Below, piece by piece: positions 19,342-31,542 of a stretch of 64,000 bases of DNA (the stretch's first letter is position 1; the number at the start of each line of letters is the position of its first letter). The translations under genes and the position numbers were made by a program. Source of the stretch: Litsea cubeba (taxonomy: Eukaryota; Streptophyta; Magnoliopsida; Laurales; Lauraceae). Where the stretch lies: positions 150,415,480 through 150,479,479 of the forward strand of contig CM022945.1 in NCBI GenBank assembly GCA_012931725.1, written 5' to 3'. The notes under the pieces were generated by a model. That model was not told the DNA's origin. It made no database searches and saw only the letters and a list, made by a program, of their open reading frames with translations.

Positions 19342-21269
19342 GAAAGAGACAACAAATTTGCCCCAGGCTTTTGCTTTGCCTTCTTCACTTTAGTTGTGAT
19401 GACCAAAGGCTTTGAAGGTTTGAGGGAGATGATGAAGGGAGTTTGAATGCTCTCTTCAGATTTACCGGATGATTTGTTTTCTTCTGGTGATTGTTGAGGA
19501 GCTTTACCTTTATCTTTCTGGAGATTTTCGGCAAAGGATGCTGTGTGCTTCTCCTCTTCTTCTTTTTCACCTTCATACATCTGTGAGTCTGCGAAGTGGA
19601 CTTCTTTACCTTTGAAGGGTTTTCTGTCTGCAAAGACTCGATGTATCATGCCGTCGTCGCAACAAACTTGATGCATTGATGTAGAGTTGAAGGGACAACA
19701 CCTATTCTCATGGATCCAAGGGCGTCCAAGAAGGATGTTGTAGCATGAAGGGGTTTTTATTGCATACACAGTGACCTCAGAGATAAGATCACCGATCTGC
19801 AACTTGAACCTGATTTTGTCGATAGGCCTTTGAGTACTCCCATCGTATCCAAAGATAGATACAGATGTGTGGCTAAGCTTGCTGGGTGGGATGCCCAACT
19901 CTTCGAGAGCCGATGTGGAGATGAGGTTGAGTGCAGAACCTGGGTCGATCTGAACTCTGTGCATAGGCATTTCCTTGATATACCCTGTGAAGTACAGGGG
20001 TCGGTTATGTCTGATTTCGCCAAGTAGGAGGTCGTCCTTTGTGAAGGCGATGGTTGCACTGGCTGCTTTTTTAACCGAGAGGCATTCAATGCATGATCCC
20101 TCAGTTTTCTTCTTTTCTTCCTTTGAGGAGGCTTCTGAGTTTTTGACCCGGTAATCCATTTCAATTTGGAGGACTTGCGGGGCATGTTTGTCGACATCCT
20201 CATTCAGCTTTTGTAATTCCGAGATGAGATTATCACGAGTGTGCGGAGACATTCGCAACAAATCTAGGATGTGCAGACGTGCAGGTATGTGCTTGAAGTG
20301 TTCAATCAAGTCATACTTGAAAGCCTCCTTAGGGCCTGCATGTTCATCATTGTTGCCACTAGGGGCGCTTACAACATCTTTTCCCAAAGGATTTACATAT
20401 GTAAAGGAAGATTGGTTGTAATTTTTGTGGTAGTCCCGGCAAGAGCGGGTGCCTCTACCAACTTCGAGAGTTTCTTGAGAAGGGTCTTCGTTTGGAAGAT
20501 TATCTTCAGGAGCAAGAGGCTGTCGTTTTTCATTTGCTGAGGATGAATCATCAGCAGAGTTGCCATCCTCAGTGATTGTGTTGCACGGAGCATTTTCCGG
20601 GAACAAGTCTTGAACAGCATCCAGCAACCTTTCTTCTTCGTTGACTAATTCATCGTCCCAAGCATCAATAGCTGGGAATTCTTCAGTCAGGAAGGGTGTG
20701 AACTTTGAAGTCACAGTCTCAAGAGAAGAGACCTGAGAGGGTGTCATCTCAGTGAAAGTCACGTGAGACGAGGTGGCTCCAGAAGATACATTGCTAGGCG
20801 TCGCCGGAGTGTAAGTGCTCTCATCAGACGATGCTTCGGAAGAGCTATAATCCCGAATTATCACATTACAGGAAACTCTGACGGGAGACGTTGCCTGATC
20901 GGAGTCAGACTCATCCTCGGATGTAAGAGGATCGTCTATCCAGCAATTTTCTCCATTTTCAGGAGTTAAGGGAGGATGTACCTGGTGGTCTTCAGGGACT
21001 TCAGGCTCTGGGTTGCGAGGAGGCTCGTTGACGCGGTCTTGCTCTTGTTCTAGAGCGAGTCGCTGTAAGATCCTTACATATTCTTCAAGATCAGGCATGG
21101 AAGCCGGATCTTCTTCTTCATCAACTCTTTGTGGGTCAACATGGTTGATTTCCACTGGAGTAATGAGAGGTGCTGAGTCAGCAGCATTTTCTTGTACAGC
21201 CTCTTGGTCTTCTTCATCATCAGACCAGGATCCTTGTGGCTGTAGGGGGTTATACCAGATTACTGGCAT
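19221..21269 (-). pseudogene. pol: Gypsy protease with long acidic N-terminal region
   Basis: Residues 1-300 are acidic and Ser/Pro/Glu rich. A Tat-type block follows (YDLIEHFKHIPARLHILDLL, FTKDDLLLGEIRHNRPL). Retropepsin-like protease is at about 430-530: RVQIDPGSALNLIS with Asp442, then YNILLGRPWIHENRCCPF. The active-site triplet is DPG rather than D(S/T)G, apparently a family variant, though it could be mutation. The frame diverges after about 19360; the real continuation is the overlapping frame with the G-patch. Confidence 0.85.
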
Positions 21270-21389
21270 AAGATGAGACTCAGGAACCCACTCTTCATCG
21301 GAGAGATATTCTCCTGTTTCAAGGAACTCCTCCCACTCATCTGTGTAGTTGGATTCGAATCCATCATCGGTGTCGCTGGATCATATCCA

Positions 21390-22008
21390 TCATGAGAATC
21401 CAACTACCGAATTGCAAGAGTATGATGCCTCCTGCATTGCTTCTTTGAATCTAGGTGGCATGAAATCACTGAGAGTGAATTTTCTTACCCCCTTTGAAGT
21501 CTCTGGAAGGGATATTTTTGTTGTCTCCAGTGAAACAGTAGAGGAAACCTTTGCCTTTTCTTTGACCTCTAGTTTTGGCTGGGTCTTCTCTTGCCGTTTG
21601 AGCTTGAGGAGATGTTTCCTAGCCTGCCTTCGCTGTTGAGCTGTAGGCTTTGTTTTCACGACCTCCCAATTTTCATCTTCCAGGAGATCGGGATGTACCC
21701 ATATCGGTTATCCGTCTGGTGTCGGGTAAGGAACCAGTTCCTCGGACTCTTGGATTGAGTTTATCACCTTGAAGGAAGAAGTGATCTTTTTCTTCGGTGA
21801 TTTTGATAGTTTGTCCACATGTCACCATGTTGACAGGGGCAGGCCCATAGTTTTTGTCAAAGGTGATGACTCCGTTTTTCCACATCTCGTTTATTTTCTC
21901 CCTCACAACGAAGCATTGATTGAGAGGATGTGAGATCATCTGGTGGTATGGACAATACCGAGGATCGTTGGTTTTGCCAACGTCACCCGGTCTTTTTGGT
22001 TCAGGCAA
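21390..22008 (-). pseudogene. gag: Gag nucleocapsid-like region with CHHC zinc motif
   Basis: The piece 22008-21673 carries YCPYHQMISHPLNQC, a C-X2-H-X4-H-X4-C zinc motif of the kind seen in Tat gag, then FVVREKINEMWKNGVI. The piece 21659-21390 is a basic Lys/Gln-rich linker (RRQARKHLLKLKRQEK) ending in SLPETSKGVRKFTLSDFMPP. The frame is broken between the two and before the protease ORF. Confidence 0.75.
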
Positions 22009-22059
22009 GGTGAGCTTGCCGTTTCCACAAGAGCCCCGAAGATTTCATCAACATCTTCA

Positions 22060-23295
22060 TCAAACGGGTATTTCTTCTCTACTCGTTCTTTGAAGGCATC
22101 GAGAGTTCAGGTCTCTTACCAGCAACTTTATTTTTATCTTTCTTTGGTGGCTGAGGAGCTGACTTGGTCTGCACATTGAGGACCTCTTTTTTCTTTGGTT
22201 TAGAGGTCGTAATGGCGGTTGGCTCTTTCTTGATGATTTCTGACTGTTGAGGTCCTTAATCACCGTTTCAGCTTCCATGGAAGCTTCTAGGAGTTCTCCC
22301 AGGTTTTTTGATTTGTTGCCGATGATCATGGAGCGGATTCTGGCTCTCATGTTGTTTCGGCAGATGTCGACTAGCGACGCTTGTGGCAGTACATCAGAAC
22401 ATTTGTACTGCCATTGCTTTCCACTTGTGAATGAAGTCATATGTTGATTCATTCTCCCCCTGTTTTAGGCTGCACAGCTGAGCCATAGTAGCGGGATGAT
22501 CCTCACCTTTGAAGTGAGTCAGGAAGCGTGTCTCTAGCATGGCCCAGTTTTGGATTGAGTCCTCCGGCAGAGTGGAGTACCAATCGAAGGCCGTACCTTT
22601 TAGGGTACTTGCAAAGAGGCGATCTTGAGTGCATCTTGATCCGCGATAGCTCCCGTCAGGATCTTGAAGTGGATGACGTGCTGTCTGGCTGATCCTTTCC
22701 CCGTATATGTTTGGAGAGTAGGATGCTTAAATTTGGTGGGGAACGGGACCGAGTCCATCCATAAGGGATATGGTGGCTTGATCCCATGCTCCTTGAGTAT
22801 ATCCTCTTCTTTTGCTTTGGCGAGGATACTGTCTACGTCCTTTTTGGTAAGGGCGCGTGACTCATTTTCTTCTCCATTTACCTCATCGTCTTGATGATTC
22901 GGAGGAGGTTCATTGCTCGCCTGATTTTGGAAGGCGAGGAGAAGGTTTTCCATCAGAGTTTCAATCCTCTGCTGGCCCTGTTCCAACTGCTGGATGCGGG
23001 TGATCGCATCTTCTGGAGGTGGATTGTGGGGTGGTGGCTCAGAATTTGTAGCCAAGACATTCATCCTTCGTGATTCGAACGAAGAAACTGTCCTGGTGAC
23101 TGAGCTGGGGCTCATTCTTTTTGAAGAAGAGCTTGAGGAAGGATCACTCTGCTGTCCTTTGCTTGAAGGAGCAGGGGATTCTTCTAATGTCTTCTTGTCC
23201 TGGAGACGCTGCGGGTCATCGGACGTCGGACATGGATTTTTGTTGCTGACTTTTTGGCGCCTTCTGGTTTTTTCCAACCATATGGACGGCAGCAA
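22060..23295 (-). pseudogene. gag: Gag capsid region
   Basis: 23295-22600 holds a polar N-terminal part, a coiled-coil-like segment (AITRIQQLEQGQQRIETLM), and the start of capsid (PPYPLWMDSVPFP, LQTYTGKGSARQHVIHFK). Capsid homology continues downstream in other frames: a gag-like segment at about 22620-22450 reading through a DWYSTLPEDSI-type motif, then 22452-22060 with MRARIRSMIIGNKSKNLGEL. At least two frameshifts interrupt it. Confidence 0.75.
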
Positions 23296-24216
23296 CTTGG
23301 TTGGGTCTTTCTTTTTCGACCCATTTAGGAGAGACTTGAAGTGTAGGAGGCTGGGTCCTTTGCTTCTCTAGTCTCTTTTGCCGGTATGACGCGCGGCGGC
23401 GTATACGACGAGCAATTTGAGCTTCGGTCAGTTCTGACTGGGCTTTGACGATGAAGGATGTGCTCCCTCTGGCGCAGCAGCCGAGCCTGTCTTCTTTGCA
23501 GCTGGGCAAGGACAGGATGCGAACCCTGTCCTTCGCCTGTTGCAGCGAAGCTTTGAATTTTTGAAGTTCGGCCCCTGTAGAGATGAAGGGTCGAACTGCA
23601 GGTTGTAGGCCTTAGCAGGTGCTTGTAGAGGCCTTGTGATGCATGATCTGATTTTGGGCTTGTAGGAACAAGCCGGCTCATGCTGGGATGACTTGGAAGT
23701 CAAGTTGGAGATGGGTCTCTCCTCTTTCATGTAAGCAAGAGGGTAGAACTGGTTCTCCTTGAGTGGGGCCAGGAATGCTGGCTTAGTGGATGTTTGGGAC
23801 CTTCTCTGTTTTGGTGAAGGTCTTGGGGACCAAGTCTTGGGATAGACCTGGTTGTTTGCAGGTCGAGGCTTCGTGGGGGTGCCACGGGCTTCAGGCCTTC
23901 TGGTGCTCGCCTTTGGTGTCACGGTAGTGACACGTTGAGAGGCGAGTTTCTGCTTCTTGGAGGGAGCAGTTTGTTCGTCGGGAAGTGGGAATGGTCCCAG
24001 CGTCCCAAAGACGATAGTCCGGGGAGTCGAGGTCGACCCGGAGCTTAGAGAGTTGCCGAGGGAGTTGATGCTTCGGCAGCTGATGGGGCGCTTGTAGGTG
24101 CGCGTAGTTTGCTTCTGTTGAAGCATGATTTGGTGCTTGTTCTCATCGAAGGTAATGTTAAGCGATGCTGCCATTGTTAGTTTTTTCGAAAATTTCTGAA
24201 ACAAGACTACATCCAT
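23216..24216 (-). pseudogene. N-terminal gag or ORF1-like region, basic and low complexity
   Basis: Two overlapping frames. 24216-23428 begins near the preferred MAASLNITFDENKHQIML and is rich in Lys, Arg, Pro, Ser and Thr. 23509-23216 contains AQIARRIRRRASYRQKRLEK. It lies upstream of capsid, where some Tat/Ogre elements have an extra ORF. No domain recognised. A frameshift around 23430-23500 joins them. Confidence 0.55.
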
Positions 24217-26100
24217 TAGTAATCACAAGAATATAATGATCATAAATGGGAAGTTCTATGGTTTCGTCTTTTCAAATTGCTTGAGGGAGATGACCCAAGC
24301 AATATGAGGAAGGCAAAATGCCATAGAGGTACAATTGTTCTGATCGCAGGTATGGTAAGCCCAGGAATGAGCGTCCCAGTGACTGCTAGAAGCAATTGTG
24401 AACTTAAATTCGACTTTTCGAGAAGCAAAGCTTGCTCGAGATAAGAAGAATATAAAGTTTGGAGTTACAGATGTGCCGGTCGCAATACAGTAGACCCTGA
24501 AAGGGCGTACTAGTACCGCTAGACACAAATGTTTTGAGACCGCATCCATGAGATGAGATTCTCTGTTTTGAAAGGTCAAAATTGGATTCATCAAAGAGAG
24601 CAGATGGTATTCCAATCTGAACACTGGCTCAGCGAATTCCACGAGCGCAGTGCTCAGAAAGAAATGAACCATAATTTCTCGGATCTGATCTAAAGATGAT
24701 GAGTTTTTTTTTTTTGAAAAGTCAATATCGGTTTATCAAAGAGAGCAAAAGGCACTCCTATATGAACACGGGCTTCAGCGATTTCCGCGAGCGCCAGTGC
24801 TCAGAAAGAAGAAGACCAAGATTTCTCCAATCTAAACCCAAATGACGGAAGTTTTTTTTTTTGAAGATTTTGAAGATTTTTTTTTTTTTTAAATCTTTTT
24901 TTTTTATTTTCTATTATTTATTTTAATTATTTTTTTTAAGATTTTTTTTGAAAAATTTTTATTTTTATTTTTTATTTTAAATTTTATTTTATTTTTAATT
25001 TTTTTTTAATTTATTTAAAAGACGAGAGAGTACACATAGGCCTCCTAACCCGGTCTTATGAAATCTGATTGATAGAATTGCCCCCAGGTAAGGGTAGGAT
25101 TACTTAATGAACCCGCTTGGAGGACCCTTGCCTAGAACAGTCAAGCTGTCTCCACACTCTGGACAGGCTTTTCTTTGAATCAACCATGACCAAAGAACAC
25201 AGTTGGTTTAACCTTAGTGGTCTATGTCTTTTTTTTTTTTCGTTTTTTAATATATATATTTTTTATTTTTAATGAACTCATCGAAGAGAAACGATGGCTA
25301 AAACCTTAGTCGAACAGGCTCAACATTTCTGCAAGCGCGATGAACGATAGGAACGGATCAAGGTTTCTCAATTTTGAATCCAAAATGAGAAATCTAATTT
25401 TTATTTTTTTTATTTTTTTTTAGATCTTTAATGAACTCATCGAAGAGAAACGATGGCCCAAAACCTTAGTCGAACAGGCTCAACATTTCTGCAAGCGCGA
25501 TGAACGATAGGAACGGATCAAGGTTTCTCAATTTTGAATCCAAAATGAGAAATCTGATTTTTTTTATTTATTTTTATTTTTTATTTAGATCTTTAATGAA
25601 CTCATCGAAGAGAAACGATGGCCCAAAACCTTAGTCGAACAGGCTCAACATTTCTGCAAGCGCGATGAACGATAGGAACGGATCAAGGTTTCTCAATTTT
25701 GAATCCAAAATGAGAAATCTGATTTTTTTTTATTTAATTTTTTTTAGATCTTTAATGAACTCATCGAAGAGAAACGATGGCCCAAAACCTTAGTCGAACA
25801 GGCTCAACATTTCTGCAAGCGCGATGAACGATAGGAACGGATCAAGGTTTCTCAATTTTGAATCCAAAATGAAAAAAATCTGATTTTTTGTTTTTTTTTT
25901 GAAAAGAGAAAGAGTGGAAATAAATTCAAAGAATTAGAAATTTCCAAACAAAAAATCTCATCTCATTTTTTTTAGATGCGGAATCCAACATAGGCCACCA
26001 ATTATAAAGTAGCCAAGGAATCGATAAAAGAAATATAAGCATAGAACAAAATATATGATATGCAAATATTTCATTTCTAGCATCGTGTTCTCAAATAAAC
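24217..26100 (-). repeat. Gypsy leader, AT-rich with tandem repeats
   Basis: Untranslated leader. Two diverged units of about 145 bp lie at 24560-24850 (tcatcaaagagagcagatgg, gcgcagtgctcagaaag). A T-rich stretch is at 24850-25020. Four near-identical units starting at 25271, 25430, 25595 and 25754 (159-165 bp) each contain aatgaactcatcgaagagaa and agcgcgatgaacgatagg. Units are separated by variable T-rich runs. ORFs here are not credible genes. Confidence 0.8.
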
Positions 26101-26102
26101 GA

Positions 26103-26120
26103 GTCCCACCGGGTGTGCCA
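26103..26120 (-). promoter_or_regulatory. Primer binding site of the gypsy element
   Basis: Three bases inside the 5' LTR, the minus strand reads TGGCACACCCGGTGGGAC. The TGG start pairs with a tRNA CCA end. The matching tRNA was not identified from memory. Confidence 0.6.
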
Positions 26121-26123
26121 GCT

Positions 26124-28655
26124 TGATGGACCGCGCTCCTGCTAGGTTCTACCGAGGTCGGCGGACGTGGGAGTCCGTTGGATCCGACTCTTTCGTAACC
26201 GGGGGGCAGAGGCGTGCATCAACATTTCTTTTGTGTGGGTGTGCCAGATTTTCTATTTTACTTGGAATTGCAAGTGGTGATCCGGAGATCGACCTTCGCA
26301 AGTAAAAAGGAAATCAACTTCTTTCAAGTTTTCCATTGCACATATATTTAAGAAAAGAGACATTTTCTTGATTTGCCGTGAAAGGCGATTTTTTTGGCAT
26401 TTATGGCCGATTTTTGGTGTTTATAGCCGATTTACAATCCTTATCAATAATGAAAGACAAGAGTTGTGATTTTTGTCTCTTTTAAAAAAATACAAACTAC
26501 AATGAAAAGCAAGAAAAGGAGGATCTAACTTCTCAGGAGATTGTGGGAGACCCGTTTAGATTGACGGTCGCAAGCCATATGTGGGCTTCGCCATCATCCA
26601 TGCAGATGAGAACAGAGGATGCTATTGATTCACTTGGCTTGGCTATAACCTCAGGTTTTTAGAGGACAAAGACCAAAAGGAGGTCCTATGTCCAATAAAA
26701 AATCGAGTAGACAGGCTGAAAAGCCACATCTAAGCCATTGGAGGCAGAAGGAGAAGGCAAGGACCTTGGGGGGGGGGGGGTACCCCCAAGGGACTTTTGT
26801 CACCTTGTAGCGGTGGTCGGTGTAGAACTTCCGCAGAGTTTTCTCTCTTTTCCTTCTCTGAATTTCTGTGCTTTGTCTGTGTGTCTGTGATTTTCTCCGT
26901 TGTTTTTTTCTTCTTGGAGAGCTCTCCTATTTATAGGCTTTTAGGTAGCCATTTAGGAGGGTTTATGGGCTTTTATTGTCATTAAGCCGCATAATGGGAG
27001 GAGTTACAGGATTTAATTCTTTATTTTGTAACTCCTTTTTCTTGGCTTCTGATTGGCCGGAGGAGATTGAGGGCATTTAATCGCCCTTAATCGCCATGAT
27101 GGGAGGAGTTTCATGGGTTAAATGCCATGAATCTCTTGACTTGTAACTCCCGGATGCTTGCTTCTGATTGGTCCGTCCGAAGAAATGGATTAATGACTGT
27201 AATAAAGCTAGTCAATTAATCGCATTAAGTGGTCGCCGAGCATTTGAAGAGTCGCGGGCCGTGCCGCGTCTTTTGGGATTCTTCTGGCAATGATCATCGA
27301 TGGATCTTCATGTAGATCGACATCGGATGACCATGTGACTTTAGGTGTTGGTTGCCAACGGCGGGTCAGTGCCATCTGTCCTGTCGATTTCTCGATCGGT
27401 CGGGTAGAAAGTACACTTTTTTTTGGTTGACCGGGTGGCGATCAATGTTGTTTTTGATACTTTTAATGATTGACCCATGTTTTTGACTGATGTCAGAGGA
27501 TTTGGTGTCTCAAAAGTATGAGTTTTGGAAACTACCAGAGGCCGACGCTTCGAATCGCGAAAAAACGGCGAAAACCGGGGTTTCCGGGGCCTTCCCGGCG
27601 ATCCCGGGCTCCAGGGTCGCAGGGGCCTGCGACCCTGGGGGGTTTTCCCCCTTTTGTCCCGTTTTGTGTCCGTTTTTGCTGTTTTTCGATTCTTTTTTCT
27701 TCTGTATTTCTCCTTGACATTTTGACCAATTATTGGCTTGATTTCCCTGTTGGAAACCTGATAAGAATCCTTGCATTTTGGTTTGTAAAGTTTCCAATTT
27801 CCTGAGAAAGCCGAAGACTTAGTCGCACAGAGCTGCTGATTTTCCGTCAGAAGCTGAAACTGGGTCAAACGATGTCGGAATGACCTGAAATTTGGTGTGA
27901 AGCCTCCTGAGAAATAAATAAGACCAACATAGGCTTTTGTTTGAGTTTTGAAGCCGTTTGGGGTCCTATCACCAGTAGACTCGCTTTTGTCGCGATGAAG
28001 ATGTCGCGGTTTGATGTGCGGTCAACCGACCGACTGACTTGAAATTTGACAGGGAACCTATTGGAGTCATTTTAAGATGATCCATAGACTCTGTCTTGGA
28101 AACCATGGTCCCGGAGAGCTTTGCCGCCGAGAGGCCTGATTTGGCTTCCGAGCCTCAAACTATGGTCAAATGTTGTCAAAATGACTTGAAATTTGACGTG
28201 CATCCCTTTGTAAGCATTTTGAAGCCGTCCATGTGCTCTATCTGATGAGTGATGGCCTCAGCGATTCTTACTGCCGAGAGGCTTGATTTAGCTATTCGAG
28301 GGTTGATGTAGGGTCAAACGTTGTCGGTTTGACTCGGAACTTAACGTGGAGCCTTTTGGATGTATTTTAGAGACCATCCATCGGCTCTGATCGAAGATTT
28401 GGTGTCTCCGATGCTTTCGCCGCCGAGAGCTCCTTTTCGGCTGTCGGAGAAGCGAAGTTAGGCCAAATGATTTTGAAATGGCCCGAAACTTCTTGTGTAC
28501 CCCTCTTTTGGCTGTCTTGAAGGATCTTGCAGTTTTTGTTTGATTCTGACAAGATTTGATTTTTTGGAAGCAGCATTGCCTATTTTATGGCAGGTTGCAA
28601 CTTCATGTAGCTCTTTGGATCTTGAAGAGGCAAAGTGACATTTTTGGTGTCAACA
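26124..28655 (-). mobile_element. Gypsy 5' LTR
   Basis: 2532-bp partner of 5474-8009, with intact termini TGTTGACACC (at 28655) and TCCATCA (at 26124). TATA box on the minus strand at 26928-26935. The short plus-strand ORFs inside (for example 27341-27868) have shadows in the other LTR and no recognised product. Confidence 0.94.
26928..26935 (-). promoter_or_regulatory. Gypsy 5' LTR TATA box (gag-pol promoter)
   Basis: Minus strand TATAAATA, at the same place as in the 3' LTR; transcript start is expected near 26900. Confidence 0.65.
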
Positions 28656-28804
28656 CTAGATAGATTGTTTCACTGATCATGATGGCTAAGATTGAGGACA
28701 TGGATCTTGGATTGGGTTTTATAGCCTTCTGGATAGTTGATCCCTGCATCAAGTGGGTCAAAAGTTTTTGAAACCTATCCTAGAGGCCCACCCTATTTCC
28801 AACA
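28656..28804 (+). mobile_element. Gypsy target duplication and copia 5' LTR, right part
   Basis: ctaga (28656-28660) is the second gypsy target duplication. 28661-28804 completes the copia 5' LTR, matching the end of the 3' LTR and finishing ...ccctatttccaaca. Confidence 0.95.
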
Positions 28805-28806
28805 AT

Positions 28807-28819
28807 TGGTATCAGAGCC
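28807..28819 (+). promoter_or_regulatory. Copia primer binding site (initiator Met tRNA)
   Basis: TGGTATCAGAGCC two bases after the LTR end, the standard tRNA-iMet complement of plant copia elements. Confidence 0.95.
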
Positions 28820-30627
28820 TTACCTTATCTCTAATCATGTTAGATCAGTACGCTTGATCTAATCTTTACATGAGATGCGAAGAGGATAGATCAAGGGCTA
28901 TGTACGGATCAATTTTGTTGGTTTTGCTTGGATAATTAGCAAATCCATGTTTGGATAGTCACAAAAGGGTTTAACAATGATGGAATGATGGTAGGAAGCC
29001 ATTGGGAGTCTTCAGAAGAGTTCTGAAGATGTTTAGACATGAAATAGAAAAACCCAACCTGCAGATTTTCGTCAGGTCGGTCGACCGAACCCTCTGGTAG
29101 GTTGACCGAAGACACTGACACAACAGATCGCAGTTTTTGTTTTTGTTTCGGGGGCGCTGCCCCCTGGGCCCCCTTGAGCTGACCGGGCAGCTCGAACCCC
29201 GCCGGAGGACACCCCCAGACTCCCTCTACGTAGCGCATGAATTACAGTGGTGGCAATTTTTGGCATCTTATCGTTCCATTGTTGTTTGGTAACCCGATTT
29301 TGTGAGTTGCTTTGCTAGTATGAGATACTAACATGCAGGTTATCATGTTCTCTCCATATGGCCCACAAGTCTTTAACTTTCTTTATGGATGAATATTTAT
29401 TTTTGGCAAATTATAAAGGGCATCATGGTTTCCTTGGTTTCCCAGTTTAGGGCAAGGCATGGTGAAATTCCCTATGAGCCTTTTATTTCCATTAATAGAT
29501 TATCATGTAAGTCTCATCGTAGAGACATAGGAATTTATGTAAATTTGTAAATTTTTAAATTTTGGCAATGTCCGAGACGAAGAAGGAAAGTGAAGCTGGA
29601 CTCCTAATCAAAGAGTTTGAAGATTACCAAAGGTGTTTTGGAGCTTCCCAAAGGGTTTGAGGAATTCCAAATTTTTGGAAAGTCTAGCAGTCCAAGAAGT
29701 CTATTCCGCTTAGGCCACGTGGAGGAGAGGACTAGTTTCTAATTTTAGCATTTTCTATTTATAGTTGAATGCTTGATTTAGAATATTTCCAAATCTGATC
29801 CAAACATAGCAAGTTACTAATATTGGTCAAATCAAATTAATTTTTGGAAAGAGTTCTAATTAGTGTTGATGTCCCATGAGATGGACACATTGGTAACACT
29901 AATTTAAGAAACCGGACTTTCCTTAAAATAACTTGACTTGGAACCAATCTTAGATCATATCATGAGGTGATTTGATGATTCATGTATTTATATATGTGGG
30001 CCCTAATACCTTAAAAGGAAATCCTCAATTCAAAATATTAAGTGGGAGCGGGGCATTTAAATTGAGAAATCCCCATGGTTTTCCACCATAGGTCCATTGT
30101 AAGGAAAGTATTAGCCTCGCGCCACCAAGAGAGTGGCCGTTCCCCACGGAGGGCTTTTATTTGTCTGGTGACTAGATATGGATCTCCTATGGATAGTATT
30201 GATGAGACATGGTGGGGGTTCACTCCCCAAGGAGGAGCTGCCCATCGCGGTTGTCATGCAATATTAGTTGGTGGGTCACACTTAACTAAAATAATGATAT
30301 AGTATCCCCAAGGATTTACCTCATGTATTTTAGAAACCAAAGCTAATCAGGAGTCATACATTATTTGGTATGAGATACCTAGAAGATAATGAATGATGGG
30401 GATCAAGGATAGTTAGTCTTAATTCCAATTTTGACGAACTTTGATCTGCACTAATCTATGTGGCATTTGCACTCCCCAAGGAGGCATGCCCTAGGGGATT
30501 GGGATTCCGATGTATTCTAAATTCAGTGCTTATGAGGATTCCCATATGAATTTGGTAGAATAATAAATCCTAATGTCATTTATATTCCTTCATTGAATGT
30601 ATGGTTATGTGCTTTAATTTATATAGC
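28820..30627 (+). other. Copia leader region
   Basis: About 1.8 kb between the primer site and gag without a credible ORF. It contains the TCGA palindrome pair at 29080-29106 and a GC-rich patch at 29145-29225. Confidence 0.6.
29080..29106 (+). repeat. TCGA-palindrome pair, 21-bp spacing (copia leader)
   Basis: cggtcgaccg with GTCGAC at 29080, and GTTGAC (one base changed) at 29101, exactly 21 bp on. By reading across the two LTR pieces it lies roughly 775 nt downstream of the predicted start. Confidence 0.7.
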
Positions 30628-31542
30628 ATGAATTCGAATACTTTCAATCCACTTGCGACCATCCTCAACCAGAACAAGTTGATGAGATCCAACTATGTAG
30701 AATGGAAAAGGAACTTGGACATTATCTTGACAGCTTCAAGATGCAAATATGTCCTTACTATACCCTCCCTTCCTGAGCCCGAGCCTGATGCACCATAGAT
30801 TGTGAAAAACTTTTACACCAAGTGGACCAAAGACAATGAAATGGCCAGATGTTTTATTCAGGCATCCATGTCTACTGTTTTGCAAGAACAACATCGATCC
30901 TATTAGTCAGCATACGATATTATATCGAACTTAAATGAGATGTTTGCAGAACATGTCAGGCCTGCTAGGCAGGCTGCTATAAAAGTGCTGATGGAGACAA
31001 AGATGGCTGAGGGAACCCCAGTACAAAAACATTTGTTAAAAATGATGTTTGCATTGAATGAGTTAGATGTACTGGGGACTACGATTGATACAGAATCGCA
31101 GATCGACATGATCATTCAATCACTTTCGGACTCATTCAAACATTTCGAGATCAATTATAATAAATTGAAAATGACCATAGCTGAGTTGTCTCGCCAGCTG
31201 GTAGTGTTTGAGGAAATCATGAAGAAAAGACCAACTGCCCTCATGATAGAAAAGTCATTTGCTAAGTCTAAACCGAAAGGTAAAGACCGGGATAGCAAGA
31301 AGAAATCAGTCATCAAAGATCCTAATGTGGAGTATGGTTCCACTAGTGGTGTGGCAAAGGTCAAGGATACGGGAGCAAAGGGAAAGTGTTTCCACTGTGG
31401 TATGACAGGACATTGGAAGAGGAATTGTCCACGATTTCTGTCAAAGGAAAATACCTCAGGTATGATTGAGTCATTTGTTTCTGAAGATAGTTTTGCAACT
31501 AGTACTTCAGAAATCTTGGTTTGCAGACTTCGGTGCAACTAA
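30628..31542 (+). pseudogene. gag: Copia gag with zinc knuckle
   Basis: Starts MNSNTFNPLATILNQNKL and continues NYVEWKRNLDIILTA, a typical plant copia gag N-terminus. In-frame stops at about 30797 and 30904 interrupt it. From 30940 it is open to 31542: capsid-like helices (IDMIIQSLSDSFKHFEINYN), a basic linker, then zinc knuckle CFHCGMTGHWKRNC near residues 152-165 of this part. The zinc ligands are intact, the frame is not. Confidence 0.85.

Larger units (their letters stand above)
5474..28655 (-). mobile_element. Ty3/gypsy element of Tat/Ogre type with antisense PMD gene
   Basis: A 23.2-kb element in minus orientation, bounded by 2.53-kb LTRs (26124-28655 is the 5' LTR, 5474-8009 the 3' LTR) that run TGTTGACACC...GGTCCATCA. 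A primer site starting TGG lies three bases inside the 5' LTR, and a polypurine tract AAGGGGGAATT abuts the 3' LTR. Polyprotein order is gag, protease, G-patch, RT, gypsy RNase H, second archaeal-type RNase H, integrase. The second RNase H, large size and long leader point to the Tat lineage; this is inference from family knowledge. About 7 kb between integrase and 3' LTR carries an opposite-strand gene and minisatellites. All frames contain shifts or stops, so the copy is dead. Confidence 0.93.

Noticed and set aside
24256..24672. 138-aa minus-strand ORF upstream of gag
   Set aside because: Runs through the diverged leader repeats and has no recognisable domain.
29145..29230. GC-rich patch in the copia leader as a possible gene start
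   Set aside because: No open frame with recognisable content; part of the leader.
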